Of a DNA stretch of 64,000 bases, positions 1 through 11,974 are shown in pieces. Made by a program: the position numbers and the translations under genes. The stretch comes from Aedes albopictus (taxonomy: Eukaryota > Arthropoda > Insecta > Diptera > Culicidae), in contig NC_085138.1 in the NCBI RefSeq assembly GCF_035046485.1, positions 368,655,238 to 368,719,237 on the forward strand, given 5' to 3'. Within the stretch, counting starts at the first letter, position 1; each line of letters starts with the position of its first letter. The notes beneath the pieces are model-generated. The model did no database searches, was not told the origin of the DNA, and saw only the letters and a program-made list of their open reading frames with translations.

Positions 1-125
1 AGATGAATCTGAAATCCTTTTGAACCCATCGTTTTATAGAAGCTCCGAAGCCTGGAACCTCCTCCTCAAACCCTTCTCTGTAACCCCCTTCGAAATCCCC
101 TGACATTCTCCTGAAGCCCTCTTAA
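1..125. repeat. Possible edge of 12-bp-period degenerate repeat
   Basis: From about position 50 the sequence falls into successive 12-base units that share a CCTCCT/CCCTTC/CCCTGA core, in the same register as the larger blocks between 4.9 and 25 kb. Only about six units are readable, so this is a weak call. Confidence 0.35.
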
Positions 126-181
126 TTATTTGGGGCCTGATTTTTTTCCAAGCGTTAGTATACCGTTTCGTAGATGTAATT

Positions 182-430
182 CTATAATTTTGATATCCGA
201 AAACATACATACATACATTTACATATTTGCTCAACGTCACATTTAAGACAAGACATAATCATCAATAGTACGCTACAATACTCGGTTTGTGGCTGCCGTT
301 CTCTATCTTCGGTCGCGACCAATGCTCGCCAGGTCACGCTCCACCTGGTCCGCCCATCGTACTCTCTGCGCTCCACGCCTTCTTGTGCGAGCTTTACAGG
401 GTTGTTATCCGGCATTCTTGCAACATACAC
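182..430 (-). pseudogene. RTE C-terminal piece and 3' end
   Basis: The minus-strand translation starts with VARMPDNNPVKLA. This matches the HVARMPD region that closes RTE-type ORFs, followed by degraded residues resembling the GTRRRGAQRARW segment. A stop and the tetranucleotide tail follow. It belongs with the body at 834-2985, from which it is separated by sequence that is not coding in this family. Confidence 0.6.
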
Positions 431-439
431 TGTCCACTA

Positions 440-920
440 GACATGTTTACATTTAAGGAAATGTCTCGAATCCCACTGGTCAAGTAAATATCATAATTCT
501 CATGCCAAAATGAACTTCTGGTCAAACTTTCAGCTAGATTGATAAAGATTTCGATGTGCTTCAAGTCGATTTGGTAATTTTAGGCTTTTCTACACTTTAA
601 AAAATCATAACTTTCGAACGAAAAAACATACAGTTAGGATTACAGCTCGAAATCAAAGCTTGTTATGTCCCACAAAAGTCGTCCATACATACTTGTACAA
701 TTCTTGCAAGTTATGTCAGTAATAAATTGAGTTTTGTTCTAAGTGGTACCGAAAAATCTGTTATCTTGTAGTCGAAATGGCCTGGGAAGCATGGAATGAT
801 GAAATTTTGGGAGTTGAAATACCCAGGAGATAGTCATGTCATATCTCTCAAGACGAACCCCGTTCGAGATAATTCAGCAGCTTTTTGAAATAAATTATTA
901 AAAATGCTGGAAGCCGTGCC
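440..920. other. Unrecognised AT-rich insert inside the RTE copy
   Basis: This stretch lies between the ELYGQ segment of the RTE C-terminal region and the VARMPD segment, which are normally nearly adjacent. It has no coding potential in either frame of the element. It may be an insertion, but no terminal inverted repeats or target duplication were found. Confidence 0.35.
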
Positions 921-1259
921 ACACGTATCCTTCCGGCATTGGCCGTAAAGTTCAGCGAGCTCGTGGTTCATCCTTCTCCGCCACACACCGTTCTCCTGCA
1001 CACCGCCGAAGATCGTCCTTAGCACGCGTCGCTCGAAAACTCCGAGTGCTTGCAGGTCCTCCTCGAGCATGGTCCATGTCTCGTGCCCGTAGAGAATCAC
1101 CGGTCTTATTAGCGTTTTGTACATGGTGCATTTGCTGCGTGGGTGAATCTTTTTCGACCGCAGTTTCTTCTGGAGCCCGTAGTAGGCCCGACTTCCGCTG
1201 ATGGTTCGCCTCCGAATTTCACGGCTCACGTTGTTGTCAGCCGTCAGTAAGGATCCGAG
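834..1259 (-). pseudogene. RTE reverse transcriptase C-terminal (thumb/connection) region
   Basis: The minus-strand reading contains SREIRRRTISGSRAYYGLQK, LYGHETWTMLEEDLQALGVF and GVWRRRMNHELAELYGQ, a well-known order in insect RTE-type ORFs. The upstream codon at 1260-1262 is TAG where the family has tyrosine (EEFVYLGS), so this part is cut from the catalytic core by a nonsense change. The final 40 or so residues diverge into the unrelated insert at 440-920. Confidence 0.75.
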
Positions 1260-2030
1260 CTAGACGAATTCCTCCACCACCTCGAAAGTATCCCCGTCTA
1301 TCGTAACATTACTACCCAGACGGATCCGGTCGTGTTCGGTTCCACCTACCAGCATGTACTTTGTTTTTGAGGCATTCATCACCAGTCCTCTGCTGCTTCG
1401 CGTTTCAGGCGGGTGTACAGCTCTACCACCGTTCCAAATGTTCTGGCGATAATGTCCATGTCGTCCGCAAAGCACACAAATTGATCGGATTTTGTGAAAA
1501 TCGTTCCCCGGGTTTTGAGCCCGGCTCCTCGCATCACACCTTCCAGAGCGATGTTGAAGAGCAGGCATGAGCGTCCGTCACTTTGTCGCAGTCTCCGGCG
1601 AGATTCGAATGAATTGGATAGTTCACTCGAAACCCTTACGCAGTTTTGCACACCGTCCATCGTTGCTTTAATCAGTCTAGTCAGCTTCCCAGGAAAGCCG
1701 TTTTCGTCCATGATTCTCCATAGCTCTGCGTGGTCGATACTGTCGTATGCCGCCTTGAAGTCGATGAACAGGTGATGCGTTGGGACCTGGTATTCACGGA
1801 TCTGGAGGATTTGCCGTACGGTAAAGATCTGGTCCGTTGTCGACCGGCCGTCGATGAAGCCGGCTTGATAACTTCCCACGAATTTATTTGTTTTAGGTGA
1901 CAGACGACGGAAGATGATCTGGGATAGCACTTTGTAGGCAGCATTCAAAATAGTGATGGCCCTGAAGTTCTCACATTCCAAATGGTCGCCTTTCTTGTGA
2001 ATGGGGCAGATTACCCTTCCTTCCACTCCT
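1260..2030 (-). pseudogene. RTE reverse transcriptase core
   Basis: The minus-strand translation shows the polymerase blocks: CPIHKKGDHLECENFRAITI, then FIDFKAAYDSID (motif A with its aspartate), LRQSDG (motif B, with serine where RQGDG is usual) and FADDMD (motif C, both aspartates kept). The frame shifts near 1380 and continues as MNASKTKYMLVGGTE to the stop at 1260-1262. The enzyme would copy element RNA at a nicked target, but this copy cannot make it. Confidence 0.82.
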
Positions 2031-2985
2031 CCGGTAGCTGTTCGCGGTTTCCCAGATCCTGACTTTCAGCCGATGCAGACAGGTGACCAACTTTTCTGGG
2101 CCCATCTTGATGAGTTCAACTGCGATACCATCCTTACCAGCTGCTTTGTTGGTTTTGAGCTGGTGAATGGCATCCTTGACGAAGCACGAAGCCGTTGGAG
2201 GATGCATTGAGATTCTGATAGAGCTACCTTGTTTCTTGGAAACGGCTTCCATTTCTTCGCACTCCGCTTCTTCCAGGCGGCGCTTTTTCCCCCGAAAGAG
2301 ACGGGTCTGCTGTTTCCGTTTCTGTTTGTAACGTTCCACGTTCTCTCGAGTCCCTTGCTTCAGCATTACCGCCCGCGCTGCATTCTTCTCCTCCAAGATC
2401 GTTCTGTACTCTTCGTCGAACCAGTCATTTCGTCGATTCCGTTCCACGTACCCGATAGTGCTCTCGGCTGCGTCGTTGATAACTGCTTTCACGGTACTCC
2501 AGCAGTCCTCTAGAGGGGCCTTATCGAGCTCACCCTCGTCTGGCAACGCGGCCTCGAGATTCTGCGCATATGCTGAGGCGACATCCGGTTGTTTTAGTCG
2601 CTCTAAAAAAGGGCGCAGTTTGAACATCACTAGGTAGTGGTCGGAGTCGATGTTGGCGCCACAATAAGTCCTGACGTCGTTAATGTCGGAGAAGTGCTGT
2701 CCGTCAATCAGAACGTAATCGATTTGCGATTCCGTTTGCTGTGGTGATCTCCAAGTGTAACGATACGGGAGGCTGTGCTGAAAGAAGGTGCTATGAATGG
2801 CCGTTCTTGGAGGCGGCGAAATCGATGAGGCGTAGGCCATTTTCGTTCGTCAGCTGGTGGGCGCTGAACTTTCCAATCGTCGGTCTGAATTCCTCCTCCT
2901 GGCCTACCTGAGCGTTTAGATCCCCTATGATGATTTTGACGTAGCCTTTACCACGCCGGTTACCGAAAGTATCGTTTGTTTCTTC
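1971..2985 (-). pseudogene. RTE endonuclease C-terminal half, linker and start of RT
   Basis: The reading begins upstream of the first methionine with KIIIGDLNAQVG and GKFSAHQLTNENGLRLIDFA, an APE-type endonuclease core. It continues with QIDYVLIDGQ and NIDSDHYLVMFK, where SDH carries the conserved catalytic aspartate and histidine. A basic linker (RNDWFDEEYRTILEEKNAAR) follows, then LKTNKAAGKDGIAVELIKMG, the RT0/fingers entry. The frame is lost near 2030. The N-terminal part of the endonuclease is missing, as in 5'-truncated insertions. Confidence 0.82.
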
Positions 2986-4900
2986 TTCTTAATGTTTCGT
3001 AATGATTGAAAAGTTCAGCCTTATGCCTTCAATTTCAGTTAGATACCGGAACAGATGCTCTATGGTATGAGCCACTCCACCTTGGTGAAGATATGCTTGG
3101 GACACCATGGGACCATTTGGCAGCTATATACTAAACTACCAATCAGCTAAACTAAATGCCTTACCCAACAAAGAATTGCGCGTTATTTTACTAAAAAAAA
3201 TCTTTACCATAGGTTATTATATGAATTATGTCATAAGTGCTTCCAGAGGCTCTGCAAATTTACAATCGATCTCAGATTTTAGTCAAGATCAAGGGGGTGA
3301 TCAAGGGGGTTATGTTTAAACAATCCTACACATCATACACAAATTTCAAGAGTTTCAATCAACTATCTTAGAAGAATCAAAAGGGTGATGAAAATCGTAA
3401 AGATTGTCTAGTAGAACGCAGTAAATGGATATTCCCTTGACAATGCTCATCCTTATTATCTCAACTGTGTACTTGGCGCGTGCGCGCCAGTTTTTGTAAC
3501 ATCCGACACCATCACGCACTCCGATTCCCATGACCATAATCGACATCCAACATATTGCAACCTATTGCACTGCTAAGTGCTAGGCACGCGTCCTCCTTTC
3601 GAGTTCCTTCATTATCCCATTATTTTCCCCGTTTCGGGGCGATGTAACGAAGGTAGAAGGCACACTATTACATTAAAGTCACCCATACAATCCATGTGGT
3701 TGCCGACCCGTGTCAACCATCTTCGCCCAATATGTGGCATAGCATAGCAAGCAGAGCAGGGACTCATGCTTCCTGTCCTGACATTATTCGTGAAGGTAAT
3801 TTCGTGGTAATGGTGTTTCGTTGTAAGTAAGCCAGCCAGCGGCGCATGAAACTCGAGGCACGTGACTTTCCGTTACAAATTGCACCCTTGCGTTTTGGTG
3901 CGCAATGCGCGGGGAGTTTACGGCTTGACTCTCATTATTCGACCACCGGTTCAGAAACCATCTCGGTGAATGTTTGAAGGGGATGATTTTTTTTTTCAGT
4001 TATGCTTCGGTGGATCTCTCCCTCAATTGATGTGGCACTTTTTGGATAGATGATTTGAAAGGGTGTCGTTTTTTTTTCAAGCACGTAAGAGAATCCAGAC
4101 TTAGGAATCATGGTTGGGCCGGGGTTGAATCCGGACGAGTTTGGTGAAGAGGGTGCAAAGCATGTGTTGATGGTGACTAGTTTTTGATTGCTGTTCAGAG
4201 AAGCCATTTTGATTTTGGTATAGGGGGAATTAAATTTACCATAATGTTGGGAATGCTTGTGAGAGAGAAGCCATGTCACTGAAATTTGCAGTATTTTTGG
4301 AGAATAATATTCAGTAGAAGAATTCATAAAAAGTCGCTCAATTTCATGAAACATAACACAAACTTTGAGCATTCTGACAGTGCTATTTCTCATTGAATTT
4401 CTTGTCAAACTTCAGATCAGATTTGACGAATCTACGGAGAAACTTCTAAAACCCACAGAAAGAGCTCTTTGTTGTATTTTACTCTTTATAAAAAAATGTA
4501 TACAAAATTTAAAAAAGGAAACGAAAAAAGTTTTTCGAAATCTTTTTAGGAATTCAAATAAAAGTTATTTCATTACCCCTTAGAAAAAAAAAAATCAGGA
4601 CGCATATTTAGACAACACATAAATTAGAAGTTGCACAATCTTATTATAGCAATTCTCGAAAAGCATGTCTTGTTGCGGATCTGTAGGAATGATCACTTAT
4701 TGCCTCATATTGTAGAGATTGGAACACAATAACGACTAAAAAATGTGAAGGATATTTTTTCAGATGAGCTAGATCATCCAAACTATTCTTGAGTGCTTCG
4801 ACAGATTACTGACCGACTAGATGTGTGATAAATTATTTCAGTGCTGTCACGGTAAAATCAGAGCTAGTAAGTCAAGGTTTCCAGTCAAGGTTTCAGCGCC
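2986..4900. other. No recognised gene; mixed unique or decayed sequence
   Basis: Short open frames occur (for example 3935-4408 minus, 157 codons), but none shows a recognisable domain or motif and they lie in low-complexity T- and A-rich sequence. A CpG-containing stretch at 3580-3930 may be single-copy sequence. Nothing here supports a feature call. Confidence 0.4.
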
Positions 4901-4904
4901 CCTT

Positions 4905-7130
4905 CACTGGTACATTCCCATGGATGAATTCCTCTAGGAAGCTCTGAAGGAACCACTTGATCAGTTCCTGAAGGAACTGCTGGAACAACTACTAAACGAA
5001 TCCATAAAACAGCTTTTGAAGAAATCTCTGCTGAAATTTCTGAAGTAATTTGAGGAATATTGAAGAAGTTTCTAAAGATATTATCTTTAGAATATATTAG
5101 ATATTATTGTAGAAAAATTTCTGAAGGAATCCTTGGATGGCGCAATTGAGAAAGAAGAATGTCTAAAAAGAATATCCAAAGAAATGTGAAGAAATTTTGG
5201 AAATTTCCTTGAAAATCTCTTGTGGAATTTCTTAAGAAATCCTTGGAAAAAAACTTTGGAAAGCTTCTGAGATTTTTTTAAGAGTCATTATTATTATTAG
5301 TTTATTAAAGACACTTCACAAAGAGTTATGAATTTCTTATTTCTAATGTGTCCGTAAATAATTTTCATTAAAGAAAATCCTCCATTTTTGAGAAAATTTA
5401 TGGAACGTTTTCTGGATAAATGCTTTGAAAAATTTCTGAAGGAATCTCTATGCAAACAAATCTGAACAAATTTGAAGATGAATTTCTGGAACAATCTATG
5501 GAAGATTTTTGAAAGAAATTCTTGAAACATTTTCTAAAGGAATCCATGCAACATTTTTAGAAGCTACCCGTGCAAGACTTTCTTATGGAGTTCTTGGAGG
5601 AATTTCGTGCGAAAATTCATTAAGTCTAGAAGAATCCCTAGGAGATTTGCTGAAAGAATTTCCGACTGAATTTGTTTAGGATTTCCTGGGTGATTTTTTA
5701 AAATAAATCTTCGGGAAGTTTCCAAAGGAGTCCCTAAAAGAATTTCTATAAGAATCTCTGCGAGATTGTTAGCAGGAGCTCGTGAAAGATTTTCCAAATG
5801 AATCCTTGGATGGATTTCGGCAAGTGTCCATGAAAGAATTATCAAAAAATCTGTTGAAGTTTTTTTTTAATAATCCTTGAAGAAACTTGTAAAAAACCTG
5901 AGGAATCCAGATTTTCAGAAGATATTTCTGAAAAAGTTATTAGTCGAATCTAGAATAAAAACCATCAGAGATGTTCTGAAAATGTTTTGAAGGAACCCCA
6001 GTCAACCAGTGATCGTGTAAAATGTTGCATGAGACGATAAAGTGGAGGCGGTATGCGTACATTTTACATGCGCCTAAATGGACGCATATAGTCTCCACTT
6101 TATCATCTTATGCAACATCTTAAAGGATCATTGGTTTCTGGGACCCCTGGGGCAGTTTCTACAAGAATCCTTGCAGAAAATTCTCAAATGGATCTCACTT
6201 TTTTTTAACAATCCTTGGAGGAATTTCTAAAGAAATTCCAGGAAAACTTTCTAACAGAAGTTCAGATTTTCAAAAAAAAATACTTGTAGCAATTTCTAAA
6301 GAATTTCCAAGCAAAAGTTTAGGAATAAATTCTTGGAAGATCGTTTGAGAGAATATTCCAAAGAAATTTCCGAATGATTTTTGCGACAAAAACCAGAGTA
6401 AATCACTGATGGATTTTCTAAAGAAACCCCTGGAGGAATTCCTGCAGAAACTCATACTCCACTTTCTTAAACAACTCTTTGTGAAACTTCTGGATTTCTG
6501 GAGAAATTAGAAGTTGCTGTGGGAATTTCTGGTGAAATCCTTGGAAGAATTGCCAAAGTAACCGCAACACAAATTTATGAAGGAACTTTTGAATCATTTT
6601 CAAAAAAACAGCATTGGAATAGTTTCTGAAAGTCTTTAATAAAACTTCAGAATCTCTGGAGAAGTTTCTGAATAAATTCTCTGAGGAATTTTTGCTCAAA
6701 TTCATGGATTTTTTTTTGGAAAAAATGGAGTAATATCAGTAGTAAATCATGCAAGATACTTTGAAAGAATTATTTATGGAATTTGCAGAATAGCAGGAAT
6801 TTCTTAACAAATCCCTGAAGAAAACTTTTAAATGAATCCACGGAAGATTTTTTGAAAGAATCCGCGAGGGAATTTCTGGCCGAATACTCGGCAATTTCCT
6901 AATGATGTTATAAGAAAGATTTTTAAGATGAATTTAATTTATTTTATTATCAGTTATTATCTATAGAAATCCAAAAGATCTCCAAACGAATGCCAAGAGA
7001 AATTTCTGAATAAGCATCTAGAGGAAATTCTGAAGTAATCCCTGGGTGAATTTGTCAAACAATCTATGAAATGATTTGTGAAAAACCGTGGAGAAATTGG
7101 TAAAGCAATTCATGCCCGATTTCGTGTTGG
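4905..7130 (+). repeat. Degenerate 12-bp-period satellite block, subfamily A
   Basis: The sequence can be cut into successive 12-base units close to GAAnTTCTGAAG. For example, eleven units from about 4925 keep exact register with no indel. Because 12 is divisible by three, one frame reads as a four-residue pattern (E-F-L-K-like), which creates long meaningless open frames on both strands. A foldback element (5998-6142) and some shorter unrelated patches interrupt the block. Confidence 0.75.
5998..6142. mobile_element. Foldback MITE (145 bp)
   Basis: Two arms of about 60 bases are near-perfect reverse complements around a short loop at about 6060-6080. The left arm carries AACCAGTGATC, ATGTTGCATGAG and GATAAAGTGGAG; the right arm carries their complements. 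Ends read CCCAGTCAACC and the complement of CCCAGAAACC. It encodes nothing. No target duplication was resolved because it sits in repetitive sequence. Confidence 0.75.
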
Positions 7131-7385
7131 AAGTTAGGTAGCGTTGAACGCTCGGATAGCGTCGAACCATCAGGTACGTGAACAGCCGTCTAGTTTGATG
7201 GAAGGTGTCTTGCGTTCTTTTTATTTATTGTTAAGAAACGGTCTCCGATGGGGATAGCCTGGCTATAGCCTTCGTGGTCATGGTGGACTGGCCTCCAACA
7301 TTTCGTAATAAAATTTTTTGTGACACTTCTGGAAGAACATATGCAAGATTTTCTTATAAAAGCTGTTACAAAATGATTTGATTTG
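7131..7385. other. Unassigned sequence
   Basis: No coding motif, inverted repeat or known repeat was recognised between the satellite block and the short retroposed insert at 7398. Confidence 0.3.
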
Positions 7386-7463
7386 GGAAGTTTTCTTAAT
7401 TTTTGGTTTTTATTTCTGTGTATTTTAACTAATGCTAATTCTACACTTAGAGGAAGTTTTCTT
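7386..7463 (-). mobile_element. Tail-only retroposed insert, 54 bp, with 12-bp target duplication
   Basis: The 12-mer GGAAGTTTTCTT occurs at 7386-7397 and again at 7452-7463. Between them lie 54 bases that on the minus strand read TCTAAGTGTAGAATTAGC and then an A-rich tail (AATAAAAACCAAAAATT). The same AGTGTAGAATTAGCATT core appears in the insert at 32385-32442, and a related AGAATTAGCCTAAGT tail in the SINE at 20572-20776. This looks like target-primed insertion of only the 3' end of a retroelement. Confidence 0.75.
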
Positions 7464-10100
7464 CAGAGACCGTTGTAATAAAGTTGAAAACTCTGGGTTC
7501 ACTTACTTTTATTTAACACCGCAATATTGCAACAAAAGGTGATCGAGCATATAGCGGTACAAACCTACCCTAATCGTACAGAGAGATCGTTCGGCAAATA
7601 CAGCACAACCAGTAACCACGCTCTTACAAGTGCTTGTCACTTATCTCTAAATTTCCGAAGGAACTCCTGGAGGAAGTTCTGAAGCAGTTCTTAAGGGAAC
7701 TCCAGGGTAAATACATCCTCGGAGGAAATGACAAATTATTATAAACAATATCTTTGAACCCCTATCCGTTACAAATGGTAGTGAAAAATTGATTTCAAAT
7801 TCTCCCTAGCTCGTCGTAAACCTACTTTCAAAATCTATCCAAAACTATTCCAATGAACACGTGCATCAAAATAATGCCAACTCCAGTCCGCTATCATCGG
7901 TCTCATCTTTTCCAATTTCCCACCGAAACATTCAAGCAGGACATCAAACCCTCACCCCACTAGCTCTAGTCAATCAGCTTTAGGCGGTGGAAAGTGGTTG
8001 GATGATGGCGGCGGCACTCTCGGAAAAAAAGCCGTTGACTCCCAACGCCGCACCGTTTGAACCTGAGCTGAGGGTTTCCAAGCGCTGAACTTCCCCTCTC
8101 TCCATAGCCACATAGTCACCTATCTTCAAAACCCCACGTACCACTGCGCTGCCGTACCTTTGGTGGATGAGTATCGTAAGTTATGTACGCAGACGATGCC
8201 GGTGACGACGACGACAACGACCGGTGTTAGTCTGGCTACGATTCATAATAATATGCGGTACCCTCATCCGAGGGCGAAAAAAAACGAATTTAAACCAGAA
8301 AAGAAAAAAAAAACAACAACGACAACAACAAAACTTCACATCACACAAATCAGCTCATCCATCCTCGGTCCGAGCCGTTGAACCGCGTGCGTAGAATGAA
8401 ATTAAAGTTGAGTTTTTTTTTTTATTACAAAATACGTTGAAGCACCAGCAGGCACCCCTGCTCGAATGAAGTCGTTGGCATCGCATTAATTTTTACCTTT
8501 TCCATGAACGTGAAGAATTTTTGCTATCAGTTCATTGAACAACAGACTGCTGCTATTAATCAGAATGTTCAGGGTTGGGTAAATGGATGGCATACCAATT
8601 CAGCATTGCTTAATCGATTGCCATCATATGTCAAGAGTTAGTTTGGTATTTTGGGAAACCTATAAACAATTTCGAAAGAAAAATTAGAAGTTCCGTAAGT
8701 CGTTTGCTTTATCCTTAATCTGATCAAATCTTTACCAACACCTATAAAAAAAAGGTGTAAAGTCTTGCAATTTAAGAATAGTATTGCTTTTTATTATTTT
8801 TTGAACAAAATATTATCATGTCCATGTTCTGTTTTATCAAAATGTTTTATTATGCTAATAATGTAAACTATGAAAAGTTTCATAAAATAAAAAGTTGCTA
8901 TTTAGTAAAAATCAGAACTCTCGTTTGTTAGTTATTTCGACTTTGAAAAGCTCTATAATTCAGAATCAAACTTATCGAAATTTTAAATAAAATCCATAAC
9001 AAGTTCTTTATAAGGTTTCATATGAGCTTCAATCCCACACAATCCTATCGATGGTTAAACCCGGTCTCCATTTTGCAATAAATCACAACCAATCACACGC
9101 CTGCCTACAACAGATGTAAATAGCTAGATAAATAAAGAGAGAATAACATTGCCCTCCGACTGGCATTCCAACACTCGGCACTTATTCAGTCCATCAATAT
9201 ACAAAGCCAGTTCCAACGGTCAAACCCGTATTTCATACGCTCTCTGTCATCCCCACTATAGCTGAATGGCAGAGTAATGAATGATTGGGTTATCTAGTTC
9301 ATAGTCCATCACCCCCCAGAAGACTGATGTTCACTAGCCAAGGAAGGTGAACGTCGAATAAATAAGGAGAACTTATAAAGTACGTTGTTAATATCGAACG
9401 AATTTGAGAGAAATGTGAGCAACTCATCAATTGCTCCGCCCTCTTTTCGTTTCTATTCGTTCAGGTGAGAGCGTTACCTATGTACTGAGAGCGTGAACTG
9501 GATAAGCAAGAGAGTAAAAGAGACTGAACAATGCAGAGCACGAGATTTACTGCGGAGTGAGAGAGTGGAATGAACATCAACAAAAGCGTTCATTTCAGTT
9601 GTTCATGCTTATCAATCACGATAAATTAGCAATTTGAAAAGTAATTCACTAACGCGCACCCAAATTCTACCACAATCATGAACGAATATAACCGATGAAA
9701 TTTAAACGGAGATCTTTGTACCAAAAAGGCAAAAAAGTTAACAGTCTATTAATTAGGAAACTTTCAGAAAATTCTAATTCTTACAATATAATAATAGCGT
9801 GGACCGAACTCACCAATTTATATGCATTTATCCATACCCTTTTATCCAAATCCTCAATTTTAGACATGAGCCATTAAAGACCAAGGAAATTCCATAAACT
9901 GTTTATTATGTATACTAGGATCCAACGATTCCGCATTTTCCGGGTCATGTTTGGGATACGTGTTGACACTTTTCAAATTTGCCTGGAACCCGACCATTTA
10001 TTGGCATCGGGGAAGGTAGGCCAATAAGCACCATCTAACGTCTGTCAAATCCAACTTGAAGGCACAGGCACCATCTCTATATTTAATAGTTATTTATGTG
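7464..10100. other. No recognised gene; possible single-copy sequence
   Basis: This 2.6-kb stretch has a short patch of the 12-bp repeat at 7650-7715, a GC-rich part with (ACG)n and (ACA)n runs at 8190-8340, and otherwise mixed sequence. No open frame has a recognisable domain. The 73-codon frame at 8160-8381 is driven by the trinucleotide runs. Confidence 0.4.
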
Positions 10101-10210
10101 ACGAGTTGCAAAAAGTTGATTTTTTCAGCACGAGTCGTACATTTATCCAACGAGGCTTGCCGAGTTGGATAAATACGAAGAGTGCTGAAAAAAGCGAGTT
10201 TTGCAACGAG
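10101..10210. repeat. Palindromic foldback repeat
   Basis: An ACGAGTTGCAAAA arm at the left and its near complement ending GCAACGAGT at the right enclose further matching blocks (TTTTTTCAGCAC with GTGCTGAAAAAA, and TTTATCCAAC with GTTGGATAAA). This gives a long hairpin-capable unit. It is probably a small MITE, but no target duplication is clear. Confidence 0.6.
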
Positions 10211-10227
10211 TTTCATACAAAATTTTA

Positions 10228-10360
10228 TGCAATGATTTTTTCATAATGCAACTCATTCGAGTTGCATAATGTTCATAATGCAACTCAAATGGGTTGCATT
10301 ATGAACATTATACAATTATTTTTCATTGTACAACTCATTTCAGTTGAATAATGAATCAGT
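10228..10360. repeat. Cluster of short inverted TGCAACTC repeats
   Basis: The motif CATAATGCAACTC and its complement GAGTTGCATAATG or GGTTGCATTATG recur four to five times on alternating strands. They form overlapping small palindromes next to the foldback at 10101-10210. Confidence 0.5.
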
Positions 10361-10519
10361 TCGGAAAAAATGGCCATAATGATACAAAAATGAGTTAGAT
10401 AAAATATAAATTATGATACTGAATTGCATAAATATTTTTATGTAATTTAAATATATGTAGAAAATCAAACGAATTCCAATTTTCAAAACCCTAACAGCAT
10501 TTTTTTTTTATTTTATCTG

Positions 10520-10870
10520 CAACTCTTTAGAGAATTCTTCCGGAAATTTGTCTTGGAAATCTTGTGGCACTTCCTCTGGAAATTTCTTCAGCATTTTTTT
10601 TGTAATTTTTTGGATACGTTTCCATTTTTCCAGCAATTCTCTCACCGATTTTGTTCGATGATTGCTCTAGAAATTCCAACAGCCATTCCTTTTTGGGGTT
10701 CTAGCAAAAATTTCCTCGAAAACATTTTAGGCAATTTCTTTGGGAGTTCCTACCTTTTTTTTTGGTAATTTCTTTACATATCGTTAAGTTATTTCTCGGG
10801 TATTATTTTTGGAAATATCTTTGAAATACGTTTCAGCAACTCCTTCACAATTCCTTTGGAAACTCCTCTG
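10520..10870 (-). repeat. 12-bp-period satellite block
   Basis: Units resembling GGAAATTTCTTC and GGCAATTTCTTT follow each other at about 12-base spacing. The sequence bias is the reverse complement of the 4.9-7.1 kb block, so the block sits in the opposite orientation. Confidence 0.6.
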
Positions 10871-11101
10871 GTAATTCTCCGTTTCTGCAATGAAATTTTG
10901 CAAAAAGCGTAGGTATTATGGTTCCTTGCCTAATTTGATGTTGTTTGAGCAAAACTTTGGATAACTATGTTGTTCATTTTGAAAGAAATGGAGAAAACAA
11001 CAACACTGTTGGCCAAAGTTTTGCTCAAACAGCATCAAATTAGGGAAGGCAGCATAATACCCACGCTTTTTGCACTTTTCCATTACAGAAACGGAGAATT
11101 G
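10871..11101. mobile_element. Foldback MITE (about 231 bp)
   Basis: The two halves are near reverse complements over about 105 bases each. Left blocks AATTCTCCGTTTCTG, GCAAAAAGCGT, TTGTTTGAGCAAAACTTTGG all have complements in mirrored order on the right. The 131-codon minus-strand frame here and in the next element is a by-product of this palindrome and not a gene. No target duplication was resolved. Confidence 0.75.
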
Positions 11102-11126
11102 ACCTTCTCCTACCTTACCTTGATAC

Positions 11127-11680
11127 CTTGTTGGCAGGGTCGTGCAATTTCGAAAGGAAAACATGACGTACAACGACTGTAGCAAATCGTTTCCCATGCG
11201 AACGGACTGCTGTGATGCTTCATCTCTCACCCAGCAACACACTCGTTCGTTGCTGCTACATAAACAAGTGTGTATGAAACATGGGATGATACACTTGGAT
11301 TTTCGTTTCATTTATGAGTCATTGAAATACTTCAACATGCTAAAAACACTATTTAAACCACATTTTTAAATAGTGGTGCACGCCAATACAATGATAATTA
11401 TGTTTTATGAAAGAGGATAACAAATTCGACCACTTAAATCCAATTAACCGGCACCCGTAACCATTGAGAGACTAGCGCGCACCAGTGAGACACTAATGCT
11501 CTGACGGGTGAAGCACAAGCAACGCGACCGGGTGGGAGACTACCGAGTGCTACGATGAGTGGAAAAGTTTTTTTTAACGACCGAGTCATTAGAAAAATGT
11601 ATGAAACACTTGAAGTGACTCATTCAAATGTTGCATGAAAGTGTATCATTGAAACGAAATTGTACGCCCCTGCTTGTTGG
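11127..11680. mobile_element. hAT-like non-autonomous element, 538 bp, 8-bp target duplication
   Basis: The 8-mer CTTGTTGG is present at 11127-11134 and 11673-11680. The enclosed 11135-11672 starts CAGGGTCGTGCAATTTCG and ends with the complement of CAGGGGCGTACAATTTCG. An 8-bp duplication with CAGGG ends fits the hAT superfamily. There is no transposase; a hAT transposase encoded elsewhere would have moved it. Confidence 0.85.
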
Positions 11681-11974
11681 CTACAATGCAGTGACGGAAA
11701 TTGTCAAATTACGTTCGTCTGCACCGACGCCCAGCGGCGCCAGCGTCGTTGATTTGTTTTTGTTTTGATAGTCGCCTTGACAACCCGAGCGGCATTCTCA
11801 GAAATGTATGCTTTCGAAATTCTTTTGACCGCTGTCTGCTGAACTTCAACCACCTACTGATACTCAAAAGTCAGTATTTTCAATTTCAACTGATTCGTTT
11901 TAATTGAGCACGATGCAGAAGCAAAAATGCAGTTGTTTTGCAGCACTCATCAAAAGTTACTATAATGCATTCAA
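11681..11974. other. Unassigned sequence
   Basis: No motif, repeat or coding signature was recognised between the hAT-like element and the small TTAA-flanked element. Confidence 0.3.

Larger units (their letters stand above)
204..2985 (-). mobile_element. RTE-type non-LTR retrotransposon, 5'-truncated and broken
   Basis: Read on the minus strand this is a LINE beginning inside an apurinic endonuclease domain near 2985 and ending in a (CATA)n tetranucleotide tail on the plus strand at about 206-222. Simple-repeat tails are typical of RTE-clade elements. Endonuclease, reverse transcriptase and C-terminal parts follow in the normal order, but there are frameshifts near 2030 and 1380, a stop at 1260-1262 and about 480 bp of unrelated sequence (about 440-920) before the last coding piece. 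The clade assignment comes from remembered family motifs such as RNDWFDEE and is moderately sure. Confidence 0.8.

Noticed and set aside
3935..4408. 157-codon minus-strand frame
   Set aside because: No recognised domain, long T-runs and no supporting context such as splice sites.
10916..11311. 131-codon minus-strand frame that looks cysteine-rich
   Set aside because: It runs across a foldback MITE into the start of a hAT-like element, two unrelated units.
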